From Pseudonocardia sp. DSM 110487 (lineage in GTDB: Bacteria; Actinomycetota; Actinomycetes; Mycobacteriales; Pseudonocardiaceae): a stretch of DNA of 64,000 nt. Both the position numbers and the translations under genes were made by a program. Location: the NCBI RefSeq assembly GCF_019468565.1, contig NZ_CP080521.1, forward strand, positions 5,518,001 through 5,582,000, read 5' to 3'. The notes beneath the pieces are model-generated. The model did not search any database. It was given only the letters and a program-made list of their open reading frames with translations, and was not told the origin of the DNA. Below, in pieces: positions 54,436 to 62,978 of the stretch (the first letter of the stretch is position 1; the number at the start of each line of letters is the position of its first letter).

Positions 54436-55077
54436 CTAGTACGCCACGGTGAACCGCACTCGGCGGTGCGCAGGCGCCTCGATCTCGTCCACCAGCGCCA
54501 CCGCCATGTCCTCGACGGAGATCGCCGAACGTCCCGCGGCATCGACGAGCAGCTCGTCGCCGCCCAGCCGGTAACGGCCGGTGCGCGCCCCGGGGAGCAT
54601 CGCGGCCGGCGGGCTCACGTAGGTCCAGTCCACGTCGACGGCGGCACGGCAGGCCGCGAGCTGACGCACACCCGCCCTGGCGATTCCGCGGTAGTCCGGC
54701 TCGACGAGGTCAGGGTCCTCGGCGACGAGTCGCCCGCCCGAGCCGGGCACCGCCAGGCTGCCCGCCCCGCCGACCACCACGAGGCGCGCCCCGGTGCCGG
54801 CGAGCCCGGCAAGCAGCGCCTTCGTGGTGGCGACGAGCTCGCTCTCGCGCCCTGCGGGCGGACGGGTGGCCGCAACCACGGCGTCCTGCCCGTCGCCCAG
54901 CATCGCGACGTCGGCGATGTCGGCCGCGTCGCCGCTGCGGACGCGGACTCCCGCGGGCAGGACGGCGGCACGGGACCGGTCCCGCACGACGGCTGTGACG
55001 TCGTGGCCTCGGGCGACCGCCTCGGTCACGACCCGGCTGCCGACGAACCCGGCGGCGCCGATCACGGTGATCTGCAC
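54436..55077 (-). CDS. NAD(P)-binding atypical SDR (NmrA-like)
   Basis: A 213-aa Rossmann protein with 'ITVIGAAGFVGSRVVTEAVARGHDVTAVVRD' (dinucleotide-binding G-x-x-G-x-x-G) and 'VVVGGAGSLAVPG'. It lacks the Tyr-x3-Lys catalytic pair in the usual place, as in the NAD(P)H-binding (BVR-B/YwnB) group. It ends with 'AISVEDMAVALVDEIE...RRVRFTVAY', typical of that group. GTG 55077 with GGAG 8 bases upstream. It follows the EamA gene by 14 bp and is likely co-transcribed with it. Confidence 0.88.
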   Translation of the reverse strand: MQITVIGAAGFVGSRVVTEAVARGHDVTAVVRDRSRAAVLPAGVRVRSGDAADIADVAMLGDGQDAVVAATRPPAGRESELVATTKALLAGLAGTGARLVVVGGAGSLAVPGSGGRLVAEDPDLVEPDYRGIARAGVRQLAACRAAVDVDWTYVSPPAAMLPGARTGRYRLGGDELLVDAAGRSAISVEDMAVALVDEIEAPAHRRVRFTVAY

Positions 55078-55091
55078 GATCGTTTCTCCAG

Positions 55092-55982
55092 TCAGGATTC
55101 GACGAGCTCGCGACGGCGTTCCGTGGCGCGAGGTGCCGGCCTCGGCCGGCTCAGCGCCTGGCCTGCGACCAGCGCCGCCAGCGCGACCGCGAGCCCGGCG
55201 ATCTGGGGCGACGTCAGGGTCTGCCCGAGCACCACGAGCCCGGCGAGCGTCGCCGTGAGCGGGTTGGACAGGGTGAGCAGCGAGACGGTCGCCGGGGAGA
55301 GCCGTCCGATCCCGCGGAACCACAGGATGTAGGCGAGCGCACCGCCGAACGTCGCGAGATAGGTGTAGCCCGCCGCGTTGGCGACGCTCACAGCCGCCGG
55401 CAACCCTTCGCCCAGCAGCGTCACGGGCACCAGGACAAGGCCCCCGAGCGTCATCTGCCATGCGGTCGACATGAGCGGATGCCCCGGGCTCCCCCACTTC
55501 TTCACCAGGACGATCCCGAGGGCCATGAGGCCCACCCCGACGAGCATCGCGACCACGGCGAGCGGGTCGAGCCGGGCCTGCGCGGTGAGCGTCATCAGCG
55601 CCACCCCTGCGACGCCCGCGAGCGCGGCGAGGAGCTGCGGCAGGGGCGTGCGGGTCCGCAGCGCTAGCCAGGCAAGCCCGGCGACCATGAGCGGCTGCAC
55701 CGTTCCCAGCGTGGCGGCGACGCCGCCCGGCAGCCGATAGGCCGCGTAGAACAGCAGCGGGAAGAACGCGGCGAAGTTCACGACGCCGAGCACGAGGAAC
55801 CGCCACCACCACACCGGCGACGGCGGCAGCCGCCGCACGAACAGCAGTACGAGAAGCCCGGCGGGCAGGGCCCGCAGGAGGGCGGCGAGCAGCGGCCGGT
55901 CCGGCGGCAGGAGCGTCGCCGTGACGACGTAGGTGGTGCCCCAGCTGACGGGGGCGAGCATGGTCATGAGGCGGTCCTTCAC
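55092..55982 (-). CDS. EamA-family (DMT) transporter
   Basis: A 296-aa drug/metabolite transporter with ten hydrophobic segments in two EamA repeats ('LAPVSWGTTYVVTATLLPPDRPLLAALLRALPAGLLVLLFVRRLP' and 'ATFGGALAYILWFRGIGRLSPATVSLLTLSNPLTATLAGLVVLGQTLT'). GTG 55982 with GGAGAG 4 bases upstream is preferred over ATG 55994. The region between it and the divergent MarR gene holds a palindrome, so it is probably the exporter controlled by that MarR protein. Confidence 0.88.
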   Translation of the reverse strand: MKDRLMTMLAPVSWGTTYVVTATLLPPDRPLLAALLRALPAGLLVLLFVRRLPPSPVWWWRFLVLGVVNFAAFFPLLFYAAYRLPGGVAATLGTVQPLMVAGLAWLALRTRTPLPQLLAALAGVAGVALMTLTAQARLDPLAVVAMLVGVGLMALGIVLVKKWGSPGHPLMSTAWQMTLGGLVLVPVTLLGEGLPAAVSVANAAGYTYLATFGGALAYILWFRGIGRLSPATVSLLTLSNPLTATLAGLVVLGQTLTSPQIAGLAVALAALVAGQALSRPRPAPRATERRRELVES

Positions 55983-56001
55983 TGAACTCTCCATCCTGAT
56001 A

Positions 56002-56017
56002 ATCTCGATGTCGAGAT
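56002..56017. promoter_or_regulatory. MarR operator candidate
   Basis: ATCTCGATGTCGAGAT is a perfect 16-bp palindrome between the EamA gene (start 55982) and the MarR gene (start 56080). A degenerate second copy, TTCTCGACATGAAGAG, lies at 56051-56066 in the MarR leader. Size and position fit a MarR dimer site governing both directions. Confidence 0.65.
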
Positions 56018-56079
56018 ACATGCCAGCACGGCGGTAGCTCGACGTCAAGTTTCTCGACATGAAGAGAGGTGGGTCACGC

Positions 56080-56586
56080 GTGGAGGACGCGGTCGACCGG
56101 ATCCTGGGCCAGTGGCGCCGCGAGCGCCCCGACCTCGTGACCGAGCTGTGGCCCATGGGGCTCGTCGGGCGCGTCCAGCGGCTCGACCGCATCGTCGAAC
56201 GTGAGCTGAAGGCGTTCTGGGCCCAACGCGACCTCGAACTGTGGGAGGCCGACGTGCTCCTCACGCTGCGCCGTGCAGGCGCGCCCTACGCCCTCACCCC
56301 GGGCGCGCTGCTCAAGGCCGCCATGATCACGTCAGGGGCCATGACCAACCGCATCGACCGTTTGGAGGCGAAGGGCCTCGTCGAGCGCAGCCCCGGCCCC
56401 GACGACCGCCGCTCGGTGCGCGTGCAGCTCACGCGCCGCGCACACGAGCTGATCGACGAGTTCTTCGCCGAGCACATCGCGAACGAGGCCCGCCTGTTCG
56501 CAGGCCTCACCGCCGACGAGCGCGAGCAGCTCGCGAGGTTGCTCCGCACGGCGCTCCACGCGCTCGGCGACACTGATATCACATGA
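56080..56586 (+). CDS. MarR-family transcriptional regulator
   Basis: A 168-aa winged-helix regulator: 'VEDAVDRILGQWRRERPDL', then helices to 'LLKAAMITSGAMTNRIDRLEAKGLVERSPGPDDRRSVRVQLTRRAHELIDEF', the recognition helix and wing. GTG 56080 with AGAGAGG upstream fits homologues better than ATG 56059. It is divergent from the EamA transporter/NmrA-like operon, its likely target. Confidence 0.9.
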   Translation: MEDAVDRILGQWRRERPDLVTELWPMGLVGRVQRLDRIVERELKAFWAQRDLELWEADVLLTLRRAGAPYALTPGALLKAAMITSGAMTNRIDRLEAKGLVERSPGPDDRRSVRVQLTRRAHELIDEFFAEHIANEARLFAGLTADEREQLARLLRTALHALGDTDIT

Positions 56587-56666
56587 CGCCCGAACGCGAC
56601 GATTCATCATTCCACACTCGAAAGTGGAACTGAGCGGGTCTAGATTCGGCTGGATCTCGGGTGATG

Positions 56667-56684
56667 CGCGTTCCGCGGAACGCG
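56667..56684. repeat. 18-bp palindrome downstream of the DUF222 gene
   Basis: CGCGTTCCGCGGAACGCG, perfect and without spacer, 13 bases beyond the DUF222 stop. The central 16 bases recur exactly at 58168 and 58351 on the other side of the gene. Confidence 0.85.
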
Positions 56685-56697
56685 GTGGCGGTTCGGT

Positions 56698-58101
56698 TCA
56701 GGCTGCCGTCTGGATCCGGCGAGGGAGGAGGACGTCCAGGATCGGGTCCGGGTCCAGCCGCTCACCACCCCAGTCCGGGGTCAATGTGGTGTGGTCGATC
56801 CGCAGCCTGGCCCTCGTGTGCATTTCGATCAGGCTTTCAGTGTTGCCGGATAACGGGACCGCCACATTCGGGATCGACGTGCCGTCGGGTCTGAGGAACT
56901 CCCACCGCCCCGGTAGCCTTCGGATGCCGTAGCCATGGTCGTGGACGAGGCGGTGGTGAAAGCTACAGATCAGGATCAGGTTGTCGATGTCGGTGCGGCC
57001 GCCGAACCACCACGCCACGACGTGATGGGCATGCAGGTGGCGGGTGTGCGTGCAGCCGGGGAACTGACACCCATCGCCGTCGCGGACGGTCAACGCGGCG
57101 ATCTGGGCCGGGGTGGCCAGGCGGCGATTGCGACCCAGATACATCCGGTTGCCTTTGCGGTCGTTGAGCAGCACCTGCACCCGGGCATCACACGACAGCC
57201 GCTGCGCGGTCGACTCTGGAACCTCGGGCCCGCCCTCCAGCCGGGCCGCGCCCGTGGAGGCGTCGACGTGCACGATCACCTGCGCGGTGCCGCGCTCGAC
57301 CACCGGTCCGGTTTCGTCCGTGTGGCCGTTGACCAGGGTGAGCAGTGCGTCCGCCCGGCGGGCCGCGACCCGATCCACCGTCGGCCCGGGTTCCTGTTCC
57401 AGCGCCCGCCGGTCCAGGTCCTCCGGGGACGGCGGGATCGGATGGGCAATGGGGGTGCCGGGCGGCACCAGAGCTTCGATGGCCGCGACCAACGCGGCGC
57501 CGTCGTCGGGGGTGAACCGGCCGCGGAGGATCAGGGTGCCGTCCTCGTCCCACTGCCACGACAGCGACCGGCGGGCGGCAAGGTTCTCGGGTGGGATGTG
57601 GCGGCGCCGCACCGCCCGCACCACCGTCTCCACGTGGCTCGCGGTGCCGTGCAGCGCCACGGTGAGCAGCACCTGTTCGGCGGCGGCCGGGTCGGCGACG
57701 GTGGTGTGGCGCAGGTCGGAGTCGCCGGCGGCGATCCCCGCCGCGAGCCGGGTCAAGGTCGCGGTGTCGGTGCCGGTGATGCGGGTGATGGCGCGGACCT
57801 TGGAGTAGGAGATCCGCCCGGCGGCGAACGCCGCGGTGATGCGGGGCAGGTTGCGCAGGGCGTGCGCGACGCGGAGGTGTTCGGTGGCGGTGCGCAGGCT
57901 CATCCCGGCCCGCCAGGACAACCAGTGCCCGCACGAGCGGATGCCGTCGCCGGCCCAGCCGTTGCGCTGGTCGAACTCGGCCAACAACTGCAGGAACCGA
58001 CATTCGGCGGCGGCGATGTGCCCGGCCAAACCCAACAACTCCGATTCCAGATCATGGAGGGGCATGGCGTCCAGTGGGATGGGCAGCGAAACGACCGACA
58101 T
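56698..58101 (-). CDS. DUF222 / HNH endonuclease (13E12 repeat family)
   Basis: A 467-aa protein. DUF222 occupies residues about 20-320 ('ECRFLQLLAEFDQRNGWAGDGIRSCGHWLSWRAGMSLRTATEHLRVAHALRNLP'). An HNH nuclease domain follows at about 340-395 with 'DGCQFPGCTHTRHLHAHHVVAWWFGGRTDIDNLILICSFHHRLVHD', including both zinc-binding Cys and the H-H and N-x8-H residues. These genes occur as multicopy, recombination-prone repeats (REP13E12) in mycobacteria and relatives, where they also serve as phage integration sites. The role is unproven. Identical palindromes lie on both sides of the gene. Confidence 0.93.
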   Translation of the reverse strand: MSVVSLPIPLDAMPLHDLESELLGLAGHIAAAECRFLQLLAEFDQRNGWAGDGIRSCGHWLSWRAGMSLRTATEHLRVAHALRNLPRITAAFAAGRISYSKVRAITRITGTDTATLTRLAAGIAAGDSDLRHTTVADPAAAEQVLLTVALHGTASHVETVVRAVRRRHIPPENLAARRSLSWQWDEDGTLILRGRFTPDDGAALVAAIEALVPPGTPIAHPIPPSPEDLDRRALEQEPGPTVDRVAARRADALLTLVNGHTDETGPVVERGTAQVIVHVDASTGAARLEGGPEVPESTAQRLSCDARVQVLLNDRKGNRMYLGRNRRLATPAQIAALTVRDGDGCQFPGCTHTRHLHAHHVVAWWFGGRTDIDNLILICSFHHRLVHDHGYGIRRLPGRWEFLRPDGTSIPNVAVPLSGNTESLIEMHTRARLRIDHTTLTPDWGGERLDPDPILDVLLPRRIQTAA

Positions 58102-58167
58102 GACAAACCTCCCGAGTGGTGATACCGGTGTTCGATCCCAGGATGGCAGTCCGGTACGACAATTCTG

Positions 58168-58183
58168 CGTTCCGCGGAACGCG
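58168..58183. repeat. 16-bp palindrome, upstream copy 1
   Basis: GCGTTCCGCGGAACGC, 67 bases upstream of the DUF222 start; identical to the core of the downstream copy at 56667-56684. Confidence 0.85.
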
Positions 58184-58350
58184 GCGAGCAGGCAACTACT
58201 TCGCGGTGAACCTGCGGGACGGGTCGGGACATAGTTGCGGGGTCACCGACCACACGCACCTAACAGACGTAAACCGGTGGCAGCGCCCCGAAACACCGCG
58301 GACGCCGATCGCAACCGGGCCCGAGGCGATCAGGCTCGCCCACGCGCGAA

Positions 58351-58366
58351 GCGTTCCGCGGAACGC
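58351..58366. repeat. 16-bp palindrome, upstream copy 2
   Basis: GCGTTCCGCGGAACGC again, 183 bases from the first upstream copy. The flanking bases differ, so the conservation is confined to the palindrome itself. Confidence 0.85.
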
Positions 58367-58536
58367 GCGGACTCACTGATCTAGTCAGTGGCCGTACGCG
58401 GCCACGTCGCACTTGACGGATGCACTGGGGGCCAATCTGTGTCAGATACCGTGGCAAATCGCCGCGAGATGGTCGTGACGCCGGGCCTCGTTGCGTCGGT
58501 CGGTAGCCGGACGAGATCACGACGAAGCACGGAACC

Positions 58537-59436
58537 CTACCTGGAGTGGCTCTGGCCGTCGTCACGCATCGCGGGTCTCACGCCGGCGTCGGCCGTGGCG
58601 AGCCACGACGACAGCAGCCGCATCGCGTCGTGCGACGGGCTCCCCGCGCGGGTCGTGTACAGGAACAGGGTCTGGTCGGGGTCGCCTGGGAGGTTCATCG
58701 CCTCGTAATGGATCTCCAGCTCGCCGACGACGGGGTGCCGCATGCGCTTGGTGCCGTGGCTGCGCTCGACGACACGATGACCGGCCCACCAGCGGCGGAA
58801 GTCCTCGCTCGTCATCGCGAGCTCGCCGATCAGCTGCCGGGTGGCCGGGTCGTCGGGGTAGCGGCCCGCGTCGAGCCGCAGCGTCCCGACGGCTTCGGCC
58901 GCCACCCTCGCCCAGTCCGGGTAGAGCGACCTGGGCTCGGGCGCCAGGATCAGCCAGCGCACGTAGTTGCGTTCCCGGGCAGGCATCGCGTACCAGTCCG
59001 CGATCAGCGCTCTGGCCAGCGCGTTCGAGGCGAGCACATCGGTGCGGCGACCGATGATGAACGCGGGGTGGTCGGCGAGCCCGTCCATCAGGTCCAACAG
59101 CTCCGGCCGCACCTGCTGGGCCCGCGAGCCCGGCCGGGGCCGCGCCGGCACCCCGTCGCGGGCCAGGTTGATCAGGTGGGCCCGTTCGGCGTCGTCGAGG
59201 CGCAGCGCGGTGGCAACGGCCTCGATCACCGAGTGCGACGGGTGCTGGTGGCGGCCTTGCTCCAGGCGGGTGTAGTAGTCCACCGACACCCCCGCGAGCT
59301 GCGCCACCTCCTCGCGACGCAACCCGGGAACCCGCCGGTTCGGGCCCGCGGGCGGCAGGCCGACGTCCTCCGGTCGCGTGCGGGCTCGCAACGCCTTGAG
59401 GTACTCGCCCAGCTCGCCACCGGCCATGCCCTTCAT
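58537..59436 (-). CDS. XRE-type regulator with MmyB-like ligand domain
   Basis: A 299-aa regulator: an N-terminal XRE helix-turn-helix 'VPGLRREEVAQLAGVSVDYYTRLEQGRHQHPSHSVIEAVATALRLDDAERAHL' (residues about 32-85) and the MmyB-like domain 'HPAFIIGRRTDVLASNALARALIADW...WARVAAEAVGTLRLDAGRYPDDPATRQLIGEL', which in MmyB binds a fatty acid. ATG 59436 or 59427 are both possible. Regulators of this type usually control the divergent oxidoreductase gene, here the zinc alcohol dehydrogenase. Confidence 0.9.
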   Translation of the reverse strand: MKGMAGGELGEYLKALRARTRPEDVGLPPAGPNRRVPGLRREEVAQLAGVSVDYYTRLEQGRHQHPSHSVIEAVATALRLDDAERAHLINLARDGVPARPRPGSRAQQVRPELLDLMDGLADHPAFIIGRRTDVLASNALARALIADWYAMPARERNYVRWLILAPEPRSLYPDWARVAAEAVGTLRLDAGRYPDDPATRQLIGELAMTSEDFRRWWAGHRVVERSHGTKRMRHPVVGELEIHYEAMNLPGDPDQTLFLYTTRAGSPSHDAMRLLSSWLATADAGVRPAMRDDGQSHSR

Positions 59437-59475
59437 GGTTGCGCACCCGCGACGGCTCCGGAGCGCCCGAAGGTG

Positions 59476-59498
59476 GGTGTGCCGTACCCAGGCACAGC
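59476..59498. promoter_or_regulatory. Inverted repeat between XRE regulator and alcohol dehydrogenase
   Basis: GGTGTGCC (59476-59483) and GGCACAGC (59491-59498) pair at 7 of 8 positions around GTACCCA. It lies between two divergent genes and is a weak candidate operator for the XRE protein. Confidence 0.35.
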
Positions 59499-59580
59499 CG
59501 GGCGGGTTATCGCGCCCGCCGACGGTCGCCACGGCGGTTGAGTTGGGCACGGCAGCACAGAACGAGAAACGAGGTGTGCA

Positions 59581-60600
59581 ATGCCCACGTTCCGATCCGC
59601 CCAGATCAGCGAGCCCGGCGGTGCCTTCCACGTCGTCGAGCAGGAGCTCCCCGACCCGGCGCGCGGTCAGGTCCGCATCACCGTCGAGGCCTGCGGCGTG
59701 TGCCGATCCGACGCGGCCTTCGTGAACGCCGCGTTCCCGAACGTGTCGTTCCCCCTGGTCACCGGCCACGAGATCGCCGGTCGCATCGACACCATCGGCG
59801 ACGACGTCGAGGGCTGGACCCCCGGGCAACGGGTCGCGGTCGGCTGGTTCGGCGGCCACTGCGGCACCTGCACGGCCTGCCGCGGCGGCGACTTCATCCA
59901 CTGCGAGCGGCTCCAAGTGCCCGGCTGGGCCTACCCCGGCGGCTACGCCGAGGCCACCGTCGTGCCCGCGAATGCCCTCGCCCGCATCCCCGACGAGCTG
60001 AGCGCGACAGAGGCCGCTCCGCTGGGGTGCGCAGGCGTGACCACCTTCAACGCGCTGCGCCGCAGCTCGGCCCGCCCGGGCGACCTCGTCGCGGTGCTCG
60101 GCCTGGGTGGCCTCGGGCATCTGGCCGTGCAGTTCGCGAACAAGCTCGGCTTCGAAACCGTCGCTATCGCCCGCGGGGCGGACAAGGCCGCGGCGGCCGA
60201 GCGGCTCGGCGCCCACCACTATGTCGACGCCTCGGGTGGCGACGTCGCGAAGCGGTTGCAGGCCCTCGGCGGAGCCAAGGTCGTGCTGGCCACCGCGGGC
60301 AGCTCCGCCGCCATGAGCGCGACCATCGACGGGCTGGGCCGGTCCGGCGAGCTCATCGTCGTCGGCGCCGACCCGGAGCCGATCCAGGTGAGTCCGTTCC
60401 AGCTCATCGCGACCAGCAGGACCGTGCACGGCCACCCCTCCGGCACCGCCCGCGACGTCGAGGAGACCCTGAAGTTCGCCGCGCTCACCGGCATCCGACC
60501 GATCACCGAGACCCGCCCGCTGGACCAGGTCGGCGCGGCCTACGACCGCATGCTGTCCGGCGACGCCCGCTACCGGATGGTCCTGACCACCGGAAGGTGA
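59581..60600 (+). CDS. Zinc-dependent alcohol dehydrogenase
   Basis: A 339-aa medium-chain dehydrogenase. Catalytic zinc ligands are Cys41 ('CGVCRSD'), His63 ('GHE') and Cys150 ('APLGCAG'); the structural zinc is held by Cys94, Cys97, Cys100 and Cys108. The NAD(P)-binding stretch 'VAVLGLGGLGHLAVQFANKLG' is complete. It resembles the AdhA/propanol-preferring group. ATG 59581 with GAGG a few bases upstream. Divergent from the XRE/MmyB-like regulator, which probably controls it. Confidence 0.93.
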   Translation: MPTFRSAQISEPGGAFHVVEQELPDPARGQVRITVEACGVCRSDAAFVNAAFPNVSFPLVTGHEIAGRIDTIGDDVEGWTPGQRVAVGWFGGHCGTCTACRGGDFIHCERLQVPGWAYPGGYAEATVVPANALARIPDELSATEAAPLGCAGVTTFNALRRSSARPGDLVAVLGLGGLGHLAVQFANKLGFETVAIARGADKAAAAERLGAHHYVDASGGDVAKRLQALGGAKVVLATAGSSAAMSATIDGLGRSGELIVVGADPEPIQVSPFQLIATSRTVHGHPSGTARDVEETLKFAALTGIRPITETRPLDQVGAAYDRMLSGDARYRMVLTTGR

Positions 60601-60625
60601 CTCGCGGATCCGCTCCGGGCCGTCA

Positions 60626-60690
60626 CACACCGACTTCGGCGCTCGCACACCGACTGCCGTTGATGTGCCGGAGCAGAAGTCGGTGTGCGA
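60626..60690. terminator. Terminator region with two alternative hairpins
   Basis: CACACCGACTTC (60626-60637) pairs with GAAGTCGGTGTG (60676-60687), and TCGCACACCGACT (60643-60655) pairs with AGTCGGTGTGCGA (60678-60690). The two left arms compete for the same right arm. It lies between convergent alcohol dehydrogenase and DNA ligase genes, so termination for both is the likely function. Confidence 0.6.
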
Positions 60691-60703
60691 CCGCAGCCGG
60701 CGA

Positions 60704-61672
60704 TCAGATCGTCGCGTCCGCCGGGTCCTTGTCGCTGCGCAGGCCCCGCCACGCGGCGTGCCGCAGCCTGCCCTCCTTCGTCAGCACCCGGTAGACGACC
60801 TCGCCCACCAGCTCGGGGCGCACCCAGCGGGCCTTGCGGGCCTCGTCGCGGGGCACCTCCTCGTCGAACGGGCTCCCCGGCTGCTCGCGAGACCGCAGCT
60901 CGACCAGCAGCGAGCGCAACGCGGCCTCGGTGAACCCGGTGCCGACATGCCCGAGGTAACGCAGCGACCCGTTGCCGTCGTAGGCGCCCAGCAGCAGGGC
61001 GCCGATGTTCTCCGCGCGCCGGCCCTCCCCCGCCGTCCAGCCCCCGATCACCACCTCCTGGGTGTGCAGCAGCGCCGTCTTGATCCACGCTGCCGAGCGG
61101 CGGCCCGGCTCGTAGCGGGAGGCGCGCCGCTTCCCGACGACGCCCTCCAGGCCGTGCGCCCTGGCGACCTCGAGCAGCTGCGCGCCGCTCACCCCCACGG
61201 CAGGCGGGGGCACCTGCACCCGCCGCCCGGCGATCCCCAGCTCCTCGAGCAGCGCGCGCCGCCGGTCGTAGGTATCGCCGAGCAACGACTCGCCGTCCAG
61301 GTACAGCAGGTCGAACACGATGTAGGACACGGGGATGCGTTCGACCAGCTGCGGGTCGGGCGAGCGGACGTGCATCCGGTGCTGCAGCGTCCCGAAGTCG
61401 GGCCGGCCGTCCTCGTCGAAGGCGACGAGCTCGCCGTCGAGCAGCACGGGCCTGCCGTCCAGGAGCTCGACCAGGTCGGTGAGCTCCGGGTAGCCCGCCG
61501 TCACCTCGTTGCCGCGCCGGCTCTGCGCCCGGATGCGGTCGCCCGCCACGGCCGTGACGGCTCGCACGCCGTCCCACTTGAACTCGAACGACCACTCGGC
61601 GCCCGCGCGTGGTTCCCCGGCGGTGGCCAGCATCGGCGACACCGGGGGCGGGAGCGGAACGGTCGGAGCCAT
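60704..61672 (-). CDS. ATP-dependent DNA ligase (LigD/LigC type)
   Basis: A 322-aa ligase: adenylation motif with Lys32 in 'FEFKWDGVRAV', then 'RRGNEVT', 'LLDGELVAFDEDGRPDF', 'FDLLYLDGESL', 'EGVVGKRRASRYEPGRRSAAWIKTA', and an OB-fold ending 'WVRPELVGEVVYRVLTKEGRLRHAAWRGLRSDK'. It is the stand-alone equivalent of the LigD ligase domain used in bacterial non-homologous end joining or base-excision repair. No Ku or primase gene is in the window. ATG 61672 is chosen; GTG 61675 is adjacent. Confidence 0.93.
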   Translation of the reverse strand: MAPTVPLPPPVSPMLATAGEPRAGAEWSFEFKWDGVRAVTAVAGDRIRAQSRRGNEVTAGYPELTDLVELLDGRPVLLDGELVAFDEDGRPDFGTLQHRMHVRSPDPQLVERIPVSYIVFDLLYLDGESLLGDTYDRRRALLEELGIAGRRVQVPPPAVGVSGAQLLEVARAHGLEGVVGKRRASRYEPGRRSAAWIKTALLHTQEVVIGGWTAGEGRRAENIGALLLGAYDGNGSLRYLGHVGTGFTEAALRSLLVELRSREQPGSPFDEEVPRDEARKARWVRPELVGEVVYRVLTKEGRLRHAAWRGLRSDKDPADATI

Positions 61673-61879
61673 CACCCGCAGCCTGCCTGGATCGTCGTAC
61701 GTGCGCACGCCCGGAATCCCGATCGGGTGGACCGGCGGCCGCCTCTCGAGGGGGTGAGGAGGCGGCCGCCGGAGGCACGGGGCGGCCGGGGGTTCCGCCA
61801 AGCCGTGCTACCTCACGGTAACTGTTGCGCGCGCAATCGCGCGGATCATCGGACCGAAAAGTCCGACTAGGCTCGGTGT

Positions 61880-62872
61880 GTGCCGGACCACTTCGCCGAA
61901 CCCGACACCGCGTCGGACGCCACAGCGCTGGACACCACAGCGCTCGACACCGTCGCCGACGAGCTGTACGCCGTGCCGCCCGACGAGTTCGTCGGCGCGC
62001 GCGACGCCGCCGTCGCCGCGGCCCGCGAGCGGGGCGACCGCGACCTCGCCAAGGCCATCGGCAGGCTGCGCAGGCCCACCAAGGCCGCGTGGCTGGCCAA
62101 CCTCCTCGCCCGCCACCGGTCTGCGCAGCTCGATGGCCTGCTCTCGCTCGCCGGCGGGCTCGCCGACGCCCAGCGCACCCTCGACGGTGCGGCTTTGCGC
62201 CAGCTGTCCAGCAAGCGGCACCAGCTGGTCGCGGCCATGGCCCGCGAGGCGGGGCGCCTGGCGCAGGAGGCGGGCGACCCCGCCGCCGAGAGCGTGCTGC
62301 GCGAGCTGCAGGGGATCCTCGACGCGGCGATGGCCCGCCCGGAGATCGCCGAGCAGGTCCGGTCCGGCCGGCTCACCCGGACGCTGAGCTACACCGGCTT
62401 CGGCCCGGAGGCCGACGCGGACGCCGTACCCGCACCGGCACCCCGACCTGCTCCCCCGGAACCGGGTGCCGCGCCTGGACCGGCGGCCGCGGACGAAGGA
62501 GCGGACGACGGGGCGGCTGACCGTGTCCGACTCGAGCGGTTGCGGGCCGAACGCGACCGCAGGGCGGAGGCCCTGGCGGCCGCGGAGGACGAGGAGGCGG
62601 CGGCGCGCGCCAAGCAGGACGCCGACGAGGCCGCGCGGGAGGAGGCCGCCACGGCCCGCGAGGACGCCCGCCGCCGGGTGGCCGAGCTCACCGCCGAGCT
62701 CGAGGCCGCCCGGGAGCAGGAGCGCACGGCCGCTACGGCGGCCCGCGACGCGGAGACGGCGGCGAAGGCCTCCGCCCGTGCGGTGGGTGTGGCGGCGTCG
62801 CGCACGGCGAGGGCCCAGGCCCGACTGGAGGAACTGGACGCCCAACTCAACGCGACTTCACGCACCGAATAG
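61880..62872 (+). CDS. Uncharacterised helical protein next to the DNA ligase
   Basis: A 330-aa soluble protein. The N-terminal domain 'DELYAVPPDEFVGARDAAVAAARERGDRDLAKAIGRLRRPTKAAWLANLLARHRS' (residues 25-85) is a recognisable actinobacterial family that is often located beside LigD-type ligase genes. A Pro/Ala-rich linker (about 180-210) follows, then a long coiled coil (about 215-325) rich in Ala, Glu and Arg. The function is unknown. GTG 61880; divergent from the ligase with a 207-bp gap that includes AT-rich promoter-like sequence (61810-61870). Confidence 0.75.
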   Translation: MPDHFAEPDTASDATALDTTALDTVADELYAVPPDEFVGARDAAVAAARERGDRDLAKAIGRLRRPTKAAWLANLLARHRSAQLDGLLSLAGGLADAQRTLDGAALRQLSSKRHQLVAAMAREAGRLAQEAGDPAAESVLRELQGILDAAMARPEIAEQVRSGRLTRTLSYTGFGPEADADAVPAPAPRPAPPEPGAAPGPAAADEGADDGAADRVRLERLRAERDRRAEALAAAEDEEAAARAKQDADEAAREEAATAREDARRRVAELTAELEAAREQERTAATAARDAETAAKASARAVGVAASRTARAQARLEELDAQLNATSRTE

Positions 62873-62978
62873 GCGCTTCACAGAAGGCCCGCCGGGCGTG
62901 ATGTCGCCGGATCGGCCGCGCCCGGATTCACTCTCGTGGCCGCGCGTGTCGATCCCGAGCCCCGGGCACCCGTGCGGC

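Larger units (their letters stand above)
58102..58536. other. 435-bp intergenic region with palindromes upstream of the DUF222 gene
   Basis: No protein-like frame is seen here. It holds two copies of the palindrome GCGTTCCGCGGAACGC (58168-58183 and 58351-58366) and an inverted repeat CACTGA-N5-TCAGTG (58374-58379/58385-58390). It must contain the DUF222 promoter, but no -10/-35 pair stands out. The base composition from 58380 to 58500 is more AT-rich than the surroundings. Confidence 0.6.

Noticed and set aside
58537..60648. Extension of the XRE regulator frame through to 60648
   Set aside because: The added part lies antisense to the alcohol dehydrogenase and has no protein features; the HTH begins shortly after 59436.
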